DNA from: Aquatica leii
Taxonomy: Eukaryota > Arthropoda > Insecta > Coleoptera > Lampyridae
Direction of reading: 5' to 3'
Length of the DNA: 64,000 bases
Assembly: GCA_035610365.1 (NCBI GenBank)
Contig: CM069433.1
Coordinates: 54,922,487 to 54,986,486 of the forward strand
Shown: piece after piece, positions 10,476-20,971 of the stretch
Numbering within the stretch: the stretch's first letter is position 1
Layout: each line of letters opens with the position of its first letter
Notes under the pieces: model-generated
Databases searched by the model: none
Told to the model about the DNA's origin: nothing
What the model saw: the letters and a program-made list of their open reading frames with translations, nothing else
Made by a program: the position numbers and the translations under genes

Positions 10476-12130
10476 TTAAACTATATACTATAATTATTTT
10501 TGAGCACTGCTAAGAATATCTTGTTTAATAATAATATTAGCTACATCCGAAAAAGACAAAAAAGCAGTCAAGTTGGGCACCACCGCAAGTTCCAGCTTTG
10601 TTTTATCTGAGCGTTTCATGGTTTCGTTACATAAGCTTTCGAATCAAGAAGCATCTCATACGTGTTTTCAACACTAAAAAACGACAAAGATTTTATTGTT
10701 GAAAGCAGAATTGGTAAAATCAACTGAAACGCGGGCAGGATTTAGGTTTGGAAAAGCATGTATAAGATTTAAATTAAACATTCGTGTGTAATTCAATACA
10801 GTAATTTGCAAGTTTATTTCAGATTATTATGTAATTATAAAATAATGAGAATTGTACCACTTGACACAGCGCTACAGAAAGATATATTTGAATTAGAAAC
10901 ATGTATAAATACTATAATCTAGAATTTTTCATTTGTAAAAAAAATGATATGCTTAAATGTACTGTATTTTTTAGATTAGCCGTAAAGCACTTTTTACGTT
11001 TTAAACTTTGTGAAATTTGTTCTGTTAAAATTTTTTTTAGCATTCATTTATTTATCTAATAAGTCATGTTTGACACGTTTACTAATTCTTTCCTATACTT
11101 GCACTAATTTCAAATATAGGAGATTGGAAGTCTAGCGCACTTCTTACTTCAGACATTCTTTGGGAACTGATTAGTCGTATTTGTAATACTACTGCGATAT
11201 ACTTGTGTAACTTTTTAACTTTCAGAAATCTGTTAACACCTCTGTAGTACTAGAAGGGAAGTTATAAACCGTAAATAAACCTTTTGTCAGATTTTGTAGT
11301 CTATCGTATAACTTACGACCGAGTATATTTATTTCGTTATCACAAATATTATCGGTGTCATATTAATGTTGAAATTATTCAAGCTTGGGGCTTGATTTGC
11401 TGTGCTCCATCTAGTATAGCTTCTGTAATCTATATGTTAATTACTTCTACTATAATATTGTATTTATAAATATTGTTAATTTTACAGACGTCGATTCCAA
11501 AATAAATTTTTCTTTACTTGGAAGTACTCTCGTTTTGGTGCTCTTTTTAATAGGTTATAATCTGCACATTGAAGATAAGCTGCTACAAATTATGCACTTT
11601 TACCTATTATTTTAATACAATGTTCATTTCGTTGTGTAATTATACAGTTTAATTTTCAATACATTTTATTTATATATTATTGCAAACTAAACACTTTCAT
11701 TTATTTAACACGGTTATTATAAATATAACTAATTCACTAAACTAACACACAATACAGAGTTAAGCAAAATAATAAATTAGCATATTAATAAAAACAAACA
11801 CTTTACTATGGCTTATATTGCGGTGATATTAAATTATTAACTATAAAATATTCAATCAATGGTAATTCTGCCGGATAAACCAAATCAAATCCAATCTCCA
11901 ACCGCATAGTCCGTTTTCCTTATCTAAATGTCAACATCATGATCCATAAAATAAACTGTCCACGCCGAGATTTGATGAATCGCACATGTTATCGCGTATT
12001 TATTATCGTCAGCACATTTGTTTATTAGTTTCCACATGAACTTCATCGACGTAACGACACTATTGCAAGTAAAATTTTTATTAAAGTTTAATTGTTTCTT
12101 TAACATTTAGGTAAAACGATTTAGTTGTAA
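10476..12130. other. AT-rich, nothing recognised
   Basis: No coding similarity, terminal repeats or RNA genes recognised. Short ORFs at 11284-11469 and 11924-12106 have no domain signature. Confidence 0.5.
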
Positions 12131-12134
12131 TGGA

Positions 12135-12285
12135 AACATGATCATGGAAGAATAATGGAATAATCGCTTATCGCTTACGAATGATCGAATGGAATTGATC
12201 GGATCAGTCGAATATGTCGAATAGAATTGAAATAGTCGAATCGAATTACAAATATCGAATGATCTTATTGCTATCGCCACCCCTA
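12135..12285. repeat. TCGAAT-rich tract ending in a hAT-like terminus
   Basis: The motif TCGAAT or ATCGAAT recurs many times, and the tract ends CTATCGCCACCCCTA. Its reverse complement begins TAGGGGTGGCGATAG, which resembles the terminal repeat of many hAT elements. No matching opposite end was found, so this may be a fragment of a hAT end with its subterminal repeats. Confidence 0.35.
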
Positions 12286-15200
12286 TTTATGGGGTTTACC
12301 AACTCTTCACCCTTGCAATAGGGTAAGTACCAAAATTACTATTTTTTGGCGCGAATTTTTGGTACTTTTACTTTGGCAGCGTCAATTACATTTTTTAAAA
12401 TTTTTTCGAAGATTTGCCTCTAATTGCCTTTGCTATTGTCTTTCTTATGCCCTTTAGCACAGCTGTACACTTTTTAATTATTAAATTAGATCAATGACCT
12501 TGTTCTTTTCACACTTGAGTTTTTGTAATTTGTTCATTTTTTCATGTCCGGTTTTTCTTTATTTAGTTTTGCACAAGTTCACTTTATCACAAGATTGCTT
12601 TCTATTTCGTCTTTCCTTTCTCATTTTATTGTATTTCTGTTAATTTTACAGATTTCTTACCTAACCTTACTCAACTCACGATAATTAGTTCTTTTTATAA
12701 TTTAACTTGTTTTATATTACAGGATGACTAGGATGTCGCCTAAATACATCGTACAAACTAAATACAAAGCTTATATGATTAAAGTGAGTAGAAATTGGTT
12801 ATACAACAACCATTTTCTGCGATTACCTTTTATACTTTTGATTTATCTTGTACTAGAATATTTTGTTCGCTTATTCTTAAATCGCTTTGAATATACTCGA
12901 AGTTCGAGAACGTATCAATATATGTAAACCATATCTGATGTTACATCTTATGAACTTTACAACAAATAAATAATTGACCTTTTCATTTGCAGAGCTGTCT
13001 CTCTTTCTGTTATGTATAATGATTTGGCGGGAAGAAACTTTTATTTGTTAAAATTAAAATCACAAGTTATTTGTGCTAGTTCCAAAAAAAATTATGTAAT
13101 AAAATTAGTGGTTTTTGATTCTAGTTTAAAGAAAATACATTTAGAAATTGGACTTACTTAGTGTATTTAATTTTTTAAATAGGTTAAATTTTTACTTAGG
13201 ACATGTATAATAAATCTAGCGCATGCGTAAAATATATACTATCTTTCTTTGTTTTTTAAATAGGTCAATTTGATGATTATATGTAAATATTAAAGTTTTT
13301 TTTAATTTACGAAAGCATTGTAAATTATTAATTAATTAATTTTACTTGTTATTTTTACATAAAGACTGTAAAATCAATTATTGCTACAAAAAATATATAT
13401 ATGAAATATATTACACTTATTATACAATTTTTAATATTACCGTAATTCTAATGTTGGTAAATATAAATACACGATTTTTTTCAGCGTAGCGTGTTAATAT
13501 TTCAAAATAAAAAATATTGACAGACAATTTCAAAGATGCTTTTAATTTATACTTGATGTAGAAAGTTTAGTTTTACAAATATGTACCTTAAAATACAATT
13601 TTTTTTAAATACATATATGTATGTTGTAGATAAAAACATTTTTAACTGTCAGAAAAACAGAGCACACATCTGCAAAATATCAAAATATTACCAGCTACTT
13701 TTTTTGCCATATTACAAGACACTTGGAGTTACTTAACTTAACTGTAACAAACTAAATCAATCGACATAAAATTTACGACCATAAATAAAACAATATCTTT
13801 AAGTTTATCATATTGTTTCTATGTTTTTCGTTTGTGATTAAAAATGCACCCAAATTGTAACATAACTAATGTTTGCAATAAAATTGTATTCGGCCAAATA
13901 CGCACGTTTTATTTTTTAATTTATTAAATAATTAATGCCGCTTCAGTAATAAAGTTATGCATGCTGTTGTTACATTAATAATGACTACATAAGTCAGAAC
14001 CCACAATTTAATTTTTATACCACAATATTTAAACAAAATATTGATTTGTAGAAATCTCCGTTCAGTAATCATATACAAGGTGTACATTTAAAAAATGCTT
14101 TGTATTGCTAGTTGTTACCAATTGCATAACAAATTTCCCAAACAAAAGGTAATTTTAATATAAAAAAATGCAAATGAAACTAGCATTAAAATCAATTATT
14201 TTAATCTCATTAGAAGTAATTTCAGCAAAGTTTTGCAGTTGAATAACAATGCAAACACTGAAAACATTCTAAGCTAAGTTGATGTTAATTAAAATCAATG
14301 TTTGTGTATAAATAATAAAAACTAATATGTATTTACTAATTGTTAGATAAATTACACTCATTCCTGAAAGTCTCTACTTTATAAGATTCTTTTATTATTA
14401 CATATTTATCTTCTTCTATAGCATTTTATTAAAATTCATAGATAAGCTAATCATATATCAACATTCCATTGGCATTTTATCAGAAAGGGAACTTTCATGA
14501 CCAAATATAACATTTCAGTAATACTTTATACTTTGAATTGTCATTCACAATCAATTTTCAATACAGGAGTAGCTTTAACTCCGCAGATAAAAGATCCGGT
14601 TTTCATTGAAAGTCCCCTTGGCATGATTTCCTAGAGCGTGATCACAAATTCTGACATATGAATGCAAATTATTTATGGAGGATTAATTTTACTTCTGGTT
14701 TGGTACGACGAGAGAGGTCTTGTTTGAATAGTTCTTCCATATGCATGATAAGCTCGTGTCTAAAGATCTATTCAATCAAATCCTGATGTTATTTGAGCTG
14801 AGGTGTGGACTTTAAGTATCTTTGTTGTAACTAGAACTCATAAAGCTGGTTGCGTTGAGATTTAAGGACCTATCAAACAGTCCACGTTTCACCCTACGTA
14901 ATCTTACGAAAGCACATAATAAAATCAAAACTGTTACCTATAAAGATTATTTTCCTTCATGTTGCTGTTTGTTAATATTAAGAATAATGATGTGTTGTGC
15001 GTTTATTAAATTTGTTTTGGGGATACCGAACTTATTAACGTGTAATCGTATAACGCGTGTTGCCTAAGTAATAATATAACACCGTAATGCTAAATCGAAA
15101 CTTGCGTTATAGGAAGTTGTTAAAGAACGATAAGGATTATTTTTGTTATGGAACGGTTTAAGTAAGAAACTCGTGTTATTTTTCAATTTATAGGTTATAA

Positions 15201-15963
15201 AATAAAATCAAAATTGCTGTCGTAGCGATGCATGCTTACTACTGATAGACTTCAAAGTGCAATCATATGTTATAAAGTATTTCAGCTAGAATAACATAAC
15301 TTTGAAAAGTTGTTTTATGTGGTAAACACATTAATATTTCAAATATAAGATGTCAAAGTAGATCAAAATTGAATTAAATAAATGCTTACACAAATCAATT
15401 TCCATTGTAGCATTTTATGTACAAATGTTTTAAAAACAAGTAATATATCTGTGTTAAAGCGAAAAAAATTGTTGATGATATACTCATATTACTTCTTTTC
15501 TAGAAAAGTTTACAATAGTATAGTTACAGTTTTATTTTTATTTATGAGTTAGAAGAATGCGTGTCAATTTTTCTGTGTAAAAAGTTGCAAGTATTATTTA
15601 TGTCCAAATGTAGAGGGTAAACTGCTCAGTAAATTCAGAATTTTATAGGACTTTAATTTTCTATATAAGGTTAATATAAATGACGAAGCAGACATTGCTT
15701 TGTGTACTTTAATCTTTTTAACGCCAAAACCTAAAATTTCCTTAAGTTTAATTTGGAAACAATAATAAATGAAAGAAAATGTCTTTTTTTTACACTCGAT
15801 ATATATTCTACATTCAGTTCACTTATAACTGTCGTATAATCTAGTTTCGTTATTTCCATCTTGTTAACTGCAAAACGAACGTAAGTGTGAAACTTAAATG
15901 CTCAGCAAAACTTTTTAAATCTTTGGTCATCCAATTATTTTATGGCAAAATTTGAATGTAAAA
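12286..15963. other. AT-rich, nothing recognised
   Basis: This stretch of about 3.7 kb shows no recognisable genes. The short ORFs at 12724-12927 and 14855-15067 lack any domain signal. A slightly GC-richer patch at 14560-14880 has no identifiable content. Confidence 0.5.
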
Positions 15964-16272
15964 TCAATCGATACTTTTATTGATTGTAACAATACGAAAT
16001 TCTGGAAAGGACTTTTCAGAAAATTGTAAATGATTGTTTAAAATTGCGCGTGGACTTTCATCTACATCGTAGGTCCACACCAAACCCAGGACGATGCGCA
16101 CGATAATCCCCGCCACAAAGTTAATTAAGCGACGTATAAAGGCGCCCACACAAGCTTTGAAGTAACTTCTCTGCCGGGATTCGTCTTGGTAGAACTTTTT
16201 CCCGTCCGCTAGCCAAAATTCGTCTCGATAGAACCCGTCCAAAATCCATTTCCGGAAAACCGACTCTCGCAT
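15964..16272 (-). CDS. Unidentified 102-codon ORF with TATA box and polyadenylation signal
   Basis: The ORF is richer in GC and CpG than its surroundings. The protein begins with a charged part containing two loosely repeated phrases (DGFYRDEFWLADGKKFYQDE) and then a hydrophobic stretch near residues 46-66 that could be membrane-spanning. TATAAAAT lies about 22-29 nt before the ATG, and AATAAAA overlaps the end of the ORF. A TATA box that close would put transcription start at or near the ATG, which suits an LTR (U3/R boundary and polyadenylation signal) at least as well as a gene. I recognise no family. It could be a small host gene, a piece of an LTR, or chance. Confidence 0.3.
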   Translation of the reverse strand: MRESVFRKWILDGFYRDEFWLADGKKFYQDESRQRSYFKACVGAFIRRLINFVAGIIVRIVLGLVWTYDVDESPRAILNNHLQFSEKSFPEFRIVTINKSID

Positions 16273-16301
16273 TCCGAGAGATATTTGAGAACTATTTTAT
16301 A

Positions 16302-17310
16302 TGTGCCTGTAAACCAATTCTAATTAGTGATTTTTGTTTCATTAACCACCACTGTTACCTAGAGCGCTTGAACGACTTATAAATTTGTTGATCACGATTA
16401 CGTGATTTATCCAAACCTGCTTCATTCGTTCGGCGTCGTTTCATTGGAATTGTTATCACCGTCTCGTACGTTATATTCAGTAACTGTTTAATTTGTGTAA
16501 TTGTGTACCTGTGTATTCCCGTTGGTAGTGGCATAACGGTTTTAATACTTGTGAGGCTAGGAAATCTTCTTGTCCAAGTGTTGCTTCTGATTGTGAATTC
16601 GCTAGATTTGCATCAAATCGAAGTTTAATTCTTTGATTACTTATTAATTTACACTGCCATACTGTACTACAATAATTTTATTTATAGAGTGTTGCTTACC
16701 CTCAGGGGCTTACATCAACGTTATTGACTGTGATATGTATCGACAAACTTTTAATTGTTACTATAGTATATGTAATTCTACATCACTTCTTTTTTTAGGC
16801 TCTTTCTTTGTTAAAAATAAATAGAATGGTGGTTATAACCTGTTTTGTCATTTGTTTTCTTTTACTGCTCGACAGATTTAAACGGTATCTGCAATTAAAA
16901 GTGTATAACCGTTTTGATGCCTTTATAATTGCTTTTGATTAGCGCAACGAGAATCACCTGCAACCCACTCGCCGATTTATATTGAGCTAGCCGCTTGCTT
17001 TAAGTTACGCGTAAGAATTCACGTAACAACTTTTATAGAATGCAGTACATAGTCTGTGTTATATTCAGTTAGCACATTGTATACAGTAGATACAGAAACA
17101 AATGTAAATAAGTAAAGTTATTATATATTTTAACATGTAAGTATATAAAACAATTTGTTGGAAGTGTTATAGATATTTAGAATAGTTTCTTTATCTGATA
17201 CTGATATACGTTTTTATTTGCGTATTTTCATTGGCAAAAGATCCACAATAATGTATTAGATAAACTATAAAAATGTTGTTGTAAATTGGTAGGTATTAAA
17301 AAAATATTTC
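16302..17310. other. Unassigned spacer
   Basis: It contains a TATAAAT at about 16378 followed by CATTCGTTCGGCGTCG, which looks promoter-like, but I cannot connect it to any transcript. Nothing else was recognised. Confidence 0.35.
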
Positions 17311-17539
17311 TTACCTTGATATCAAAGATAGCAGATGCAGATGTGTTTCTAATACTGTAAAGTTTGATGTTTTAATAATGCTATTAGTAGTTATGATAAG
17401 TATGTTCTGGGACACATCCATCAACTTCGGCTTTCGATGACTTCTTCTAGTGGACCAACAGGGTTGAAGGGCGCCATGAAGAAAAAGACGTTGTTGAAGA
17501 CGTGGTAGAAGTGTAAAAGAGCGGTGTTGATTGTATAAG

Positions 17540-17850
17540 GATGTGCGAAATGGCGGTAAAATTAAAAAAAGCAAATGACTGCAGTAAGATGGCAGCTTGC
17601 GGGTTGTGATGGGCGTGTACAGTAAAATGGCGGTAAATTTAAAAAATAAAATGCCAAAATAGTGGTATACAAATGGCGGTAAATTAAAAAAAATGTCCGA
17701 ATGGCACTGCGCAAAAGTGTAGCCGTTAGTTATGATAAAGAAAGAGTAGTGATGGTGTTGGCCAAGTAGTGGTACGCAATCTAAAAAACATGACGGTAAT
17801 TTAAAAAAATGTACAAATGGCACTGCGCAAGGGTGTGACCGATAATTATG
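17540..17850 (+). repeat. Degenerate tandem repeat with GGCGGTAAATTAAAAAA motif
   Basis: The phrase ATGGCGGTAAA followed by an A-rich run recurs near 17550, 17625, 17675 and 17790. The phrase AATGGCACTGCGCAA recurs near 17700 and 17817, followed each time by a TGATAA-containing stretch, giving a spacing of about 117 bp. The 209-codon ORF on the opposite strand (17311-17940) spans this tract. Because it follows the repeat and shows no domain, I read it as an accidental open frame rather than a protein gene. Confidence 0.5.
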
Positions 17851-17940
17851 ATAAATAACGACGTTAGATTTCAAGAATAAAATTATTGTATTTAATGGAA
17901 ATAACAGTAAAATATGAAATATTGCATTATTTAACAACAC

Positions 17941-18934
17941 TTATTAATTGCTCAAATTGTGTTTATGCGCAAACCCTAGAGTGAGAACGCACTCGGAGTA
18001 CTAAAGACAAAAAATACGCGTGACCTTAAACTACATTTGCAAGTTTATTAAACTTGGTATGAATTTAATTACCTTCTTTATCAGTTTTTTTTTAATTTTC
18101 TTAAACTAATGATTAATTAAATAATTTATTAACCAGAATTATTCTCAAGTGTGACAATAAACTGATGTTACACAAGCGGGTGCAAAAATAAGTATAACAT
18201 TAAGTGGGAGTATATTAGTCTACTCCGCATTGGTGGGCGGTTCTTTAGTCGATCTCCTGAAATGTTTTCTTACATTTGTCGAGCTATACTTAAAGTGTAC
18301 ATGTTTAAACGATAAAAATTTAATCATAAACAAAACAGTTAGAAATTAACAATTTTAACCAATAAATAAACTGCAGTAAATAAGTATCTACTGATTTATA
18401 ATTATTTTATTATAATTATGATTTTGTACAAAAGTTATTTTTGTAAATACGTTATTTCTTGTAATAAGTAATATTAAATAATCTTTTATTTGTTGTTTAT
18501 TTTCAAACCGAATTGTGTTGTAGAAATATTATCGGTTGTAAACTCTTTGCGTTATTGAATAGTACAAATTTATTAAAACATAAGCAGGGGTGTCCATTCA
18601 GGTACACGTGACGTCATATATTTAAGTGCACTCGACTAGAAACTGTCCTACTGTTCTCTTTATTTAAATTGGCAACACCGGCTTACGTCAAAGTTCTACC
18701 GAAACTTATTAAAACTCAAGCTCGAAAAGATCAGCAAAGTTTCACATTTATACAATCTTCTATAATCAATGATACTACTATAAAGACAAAGTAAACTTTT
18801 TAGGTTTCCGTTATATGAATGTTTTCACGACGGTTGCAACAGACAGATTTAAATAAGTGCCACAAAATCTTCAAATAAAGTTTGTTTGCTGAACTTGATT
18901 CTAAATTATAAGTAATAGTAATTTATGTCACTAG
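17941..18934. other. Unassigned spacer
   Basis: CAGGGGTGTCCATTCAGG at about 18585 resembles a hAT terminal repeat, but no opposite end was found. No other feature was recognised. Confidence 0.4.
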
Positions 18935-19390
18935 CGTCGAAAATGGAGCATAGCATAATAAAGGTTAGAATGAGAATGTGTTATGCTATAAGACTTTTGA
19001 GGTACATACATTATTATTTGTGCCGTTTCTTGCAAAACTAAATCTAAATTTAAAAAAAAATCAAATTGTAAACATGACAAATCTTGTGTTGGTACTACAT
19101 TTACTACTGTCAAAATTTGTCAATTTTGACAATCAGTTTAAATTGTTAGAGTAAATACTACCAACTCCAAAATATGTAATATTCTAGTATTTGAATTCAT
19201 AAAATTTTAAAGCGATTTTTTAAGTATTGTAAAAACTTTGAAATATATTTCTCAAAACACATGCACTTTTACTGAAATAATAATTAACTTTTAAGCATAG
19301 TTTTACGTAGATTTTTATTTAACACTTTGCCGCTCTAGAGTTTTTTTTGTTATTACGTAACTACACTAACAGACGAATATTAATGTTTGC
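18935..19390 (-). repeat. Dispersed repeat family A, copy 2
   Basis: On the minus strand this repeats the block order of 4880-5320: GTGTAGTTACGTAAT near 19360, AATGTAGTACCAACA near 19090-19105, and a terminal hairpin ATAGCATAAC / TTATGCTAT near 18950-18990. The middle has drifted more than the shared blocks. The 60-codon minus-strand ORF 18931-19113 lies in it and is probably not a gene. Confidence 0.6.
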
Positions 19391-19560
19391 AATGAGAACA
19401 ACATAAAAATATGTTTATTGCTTTTAACTGCCAGGTCTTTTGATTTTGCCTTCGTAAATAAAACCGTATTTCTATTTTTCGCTTTTATTTTTTATACGTG
19501 CGTCAGACGTGTAGTCAAATATATGCAAACTAGAGGTTTGTGATGCGATAGACAGATTTA

Positions 19561-19745
19561 AGGCTGTTTGCTCACTTCGTAAAAATTAAAAATTTTTGTG
19601 GGCGTGTACTGTATTCTTGCATTATTTATAATCAAAGACAAACGTTCTATATTTAACATATGTAAAGAACAAGAACGTACACTGAAAGTATACGTGTTAT
19701 ATCACATTTTAAAGCTTGATAACCATGCGTCATATCGTGTTTTAG
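19561..19745 (+). repeat. Dispersed repeat family B, copy 1
   Basis: It starts AAGGCTGTTTGCTCAC and continues through TGTGGGCGTGTACTGTATT and TATACGTGTTATATCA. The same series occurs on the minus strand at 24720-24895 with roughly three-quarters identity by eye. It has no coding sequence I trust, although a 64-codon ORF overlaps. The element type is unknown. Confidence 0.6.
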
Positions 19746-19815
19746 TACTATGTATAAGTAAACCAAGTGGTCGTAGTAACATTTCGGTGTAATCGAAAAC
19801 AATTTTATTTGTTAT

Positions 19816-20030
19816 GTAAGTTAACAACAACAAAATGAAATTAACAACAAATTAATTTCATTCTGTTACTATGTTGTTTGACTTACGAGTTTAATAAATT
19901 ACAGTTGGCCTGATGAAGTGCTAACCTTCAGCACGAAACGTTGCCACAAAAATAAATTAAAGTGGTTTTATATGCCCCTCCTAAACGAAGAAGTCTGAAT
20001 CAATTAGTTAACACACAGAGGAGGATAAAC
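19816..20030 (+). repeat. Penelope-like 3' end with hammerhead-like motif and tail
   Basis: A weak hairpin (19816-19890) is followed by the hammerhead-like motif at 19906-19946. The tail beyond it (AAAGTGGTTTTATATGC, CTCCTAAACGAAGAAG) recurs on the minus strand at 32990-33055. No reverse transcriptase or GIY-YIG coding is visible just upstream, so this is a solo terminal fragment. Confidence 0.6.
19906..19946 (+). ncRNA. Hammerhead-like ribozyme motif (Penelope type), copy 1
   Basis: CTGATGA (19910-19916) is followed by a stem GTGCT/AGCAC and then GAAACGTT. The bases before CTGATGA (TGGC) pair with GCCA after the presumed cleavage site GTT, giving stem I. Helix III would be minimal (ACGT), as described for the ribozymes of Penelope-like elements. 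One extra A separates the core from stem II. Activity is not shown by sequence alone. Confidence 0.6.
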
Positions 20031-20242
20031 AATCTTTACCACGTAAATTATAAATATATATAATATAATTTAATACAAATTTTGAAATAAAGCCTTTTTT
20101 AATTTCTCAAATTATCTTCACATGATAAGAGGCACAAGAAAAAAGATTATTTGTTTGAATGTATTAAACAATGTTGCTTGATGCGAAGTAATAACATTCT
20201 GCTGAACTTTCATTGTTTATTATTTTGAAACGAATATACACA

Positions 20243-20283
20243 ACGTTTCCATTGCTGTGGTATCTGCAATCATCATCAGGTGA
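20243..20283 (-). ncRNA. Hammerhead-like ribozyme motif (Penelope type), copy 2
   Basis: On the minus strand CTGATGA precedes a stem ATTGC/GCAAT with a ten-base loop, then GAAACGTT. CAC before the core pairs with GTG after the presumed cleavage site. It lies about 110 bp downstream of a GIY-YIG coding fragment, the position expected for these ribozymes. Confidence 0.65.
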
Positions 20284-20392
20284 ATACTAACAAACTTAGA
20301 AACTACTGGAGCTTATATACTAAAGACATGTTCGATGAAGCGTTCAAGCGTACAAAATCAATTTAGCGTAACAGATTAATTAACAAAATTAC

Positions 20393-20690
20393 TTAGTCAA
20401 GTTTAAGTTGTTTTAGAGGTTCGATAAGTGGTTTCCATATGTTGCTTATCTCGATACTTGGCTGGCTGAAAATTTCTTTGTTGTTGTTGATAAATGCCGC
20501 TTCTTTAAATTTCCGTTTGTACCAATGTTCCTCTCTGTGTATGATTTTTGCTTCCGACCATTTCATTCGATGTTGGTTATCCCACGAATGTTGCGCGATG
20601 CCGGACTTAGAAGTCTCTCCTCTCTGTGTGTGCGTCTGATGTTCTTTCAGTCTGACCACTTGACATCAGCAAAAAGTTTATGTTTACGGA
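20393..20690 (-). pseudogene. Penelope-like element, C-terminal GIY-YIG endonuclease fragment
   Basis: The minus-strand ORF 20393-20659 reads VRLKEHQTHTQRGETSKSGI, AQHSWDNQHRMKWSEAKII and YKRKFKEAAFI, the characteristic second half of the GIY-YIG domain in Penelope-like elements (Arg..KEH, then a His-containing SAxAxH-like block, then a W/RKxxEA block). The GIY and YIG strands themselves and the entire reverse transcriptase are missing, so this is a 5'-truncated copy. Downstream on the same strand comes the hammerhead-like motif. Upstream it abuts a piggyBac fragment on the opposite strand. Confidence 0.85.
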
Positions 20691-20696
20691 AAAAAA

Positions 20697-20971
20697 TACA
20701 CAAGCAAAAAAACGTGGTAGACTGAATACTAGTGCAGATAGTATAGAAGCCGAATATCAAAAAAAATAAAATAAAAAGGGGACCTACAGCTCCATTGCCA
20801 TCATTTGATATACGAACCGATCAAACTGCGCATTGGCCTGTGGTAGTAGATAAAAGGTTACATTGTAAATATCCTGGCTGTAAACAGCTCTCAATGATAA
20901 AATGTTCAAAATGTAACATTCATTTATGTTTGAGAAAAGATAAAAATTGTTTTGTCCAAATTCACCTATAA
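20697..20971 (+). pseudogene. piggyBac-like transposase, C-terminal Cys-rich domain
   Basis: From about 20774 the frame reads RGPTAPLPSFDIRTDQTAHW and then CKYPGCKQLSMIKCSKCNIH followed by LCLRKDKNCF, ending at TAA (20969-20971). The C-x4-C...C-x2-C-x3-H-x-C...C spacing is the zinc-binding tail of piggyBac transposases. A short preceding piece (KRGRLNTSADSIEAEYQKK) is in a shifted frame. The catalytic DDE core is absent, cut where the Penelope-like fragment begins. No TTAA-flanked end was identified. Confidence 0.85.

Noticed and set aside
17311..17940. 209-codon minus-strand ORF, the longest in the window
   Set aside because: Hydrophobic, no domain, and it overlies a degenerate tandem repeat with 117-bp spacing; most likely chance.
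18585..18602. CAGGGGTGTCCATTCAGG as a hAT end
   Set aside because: No inverted partner and no 8-bp duplication found in the window; kept only as a remark.
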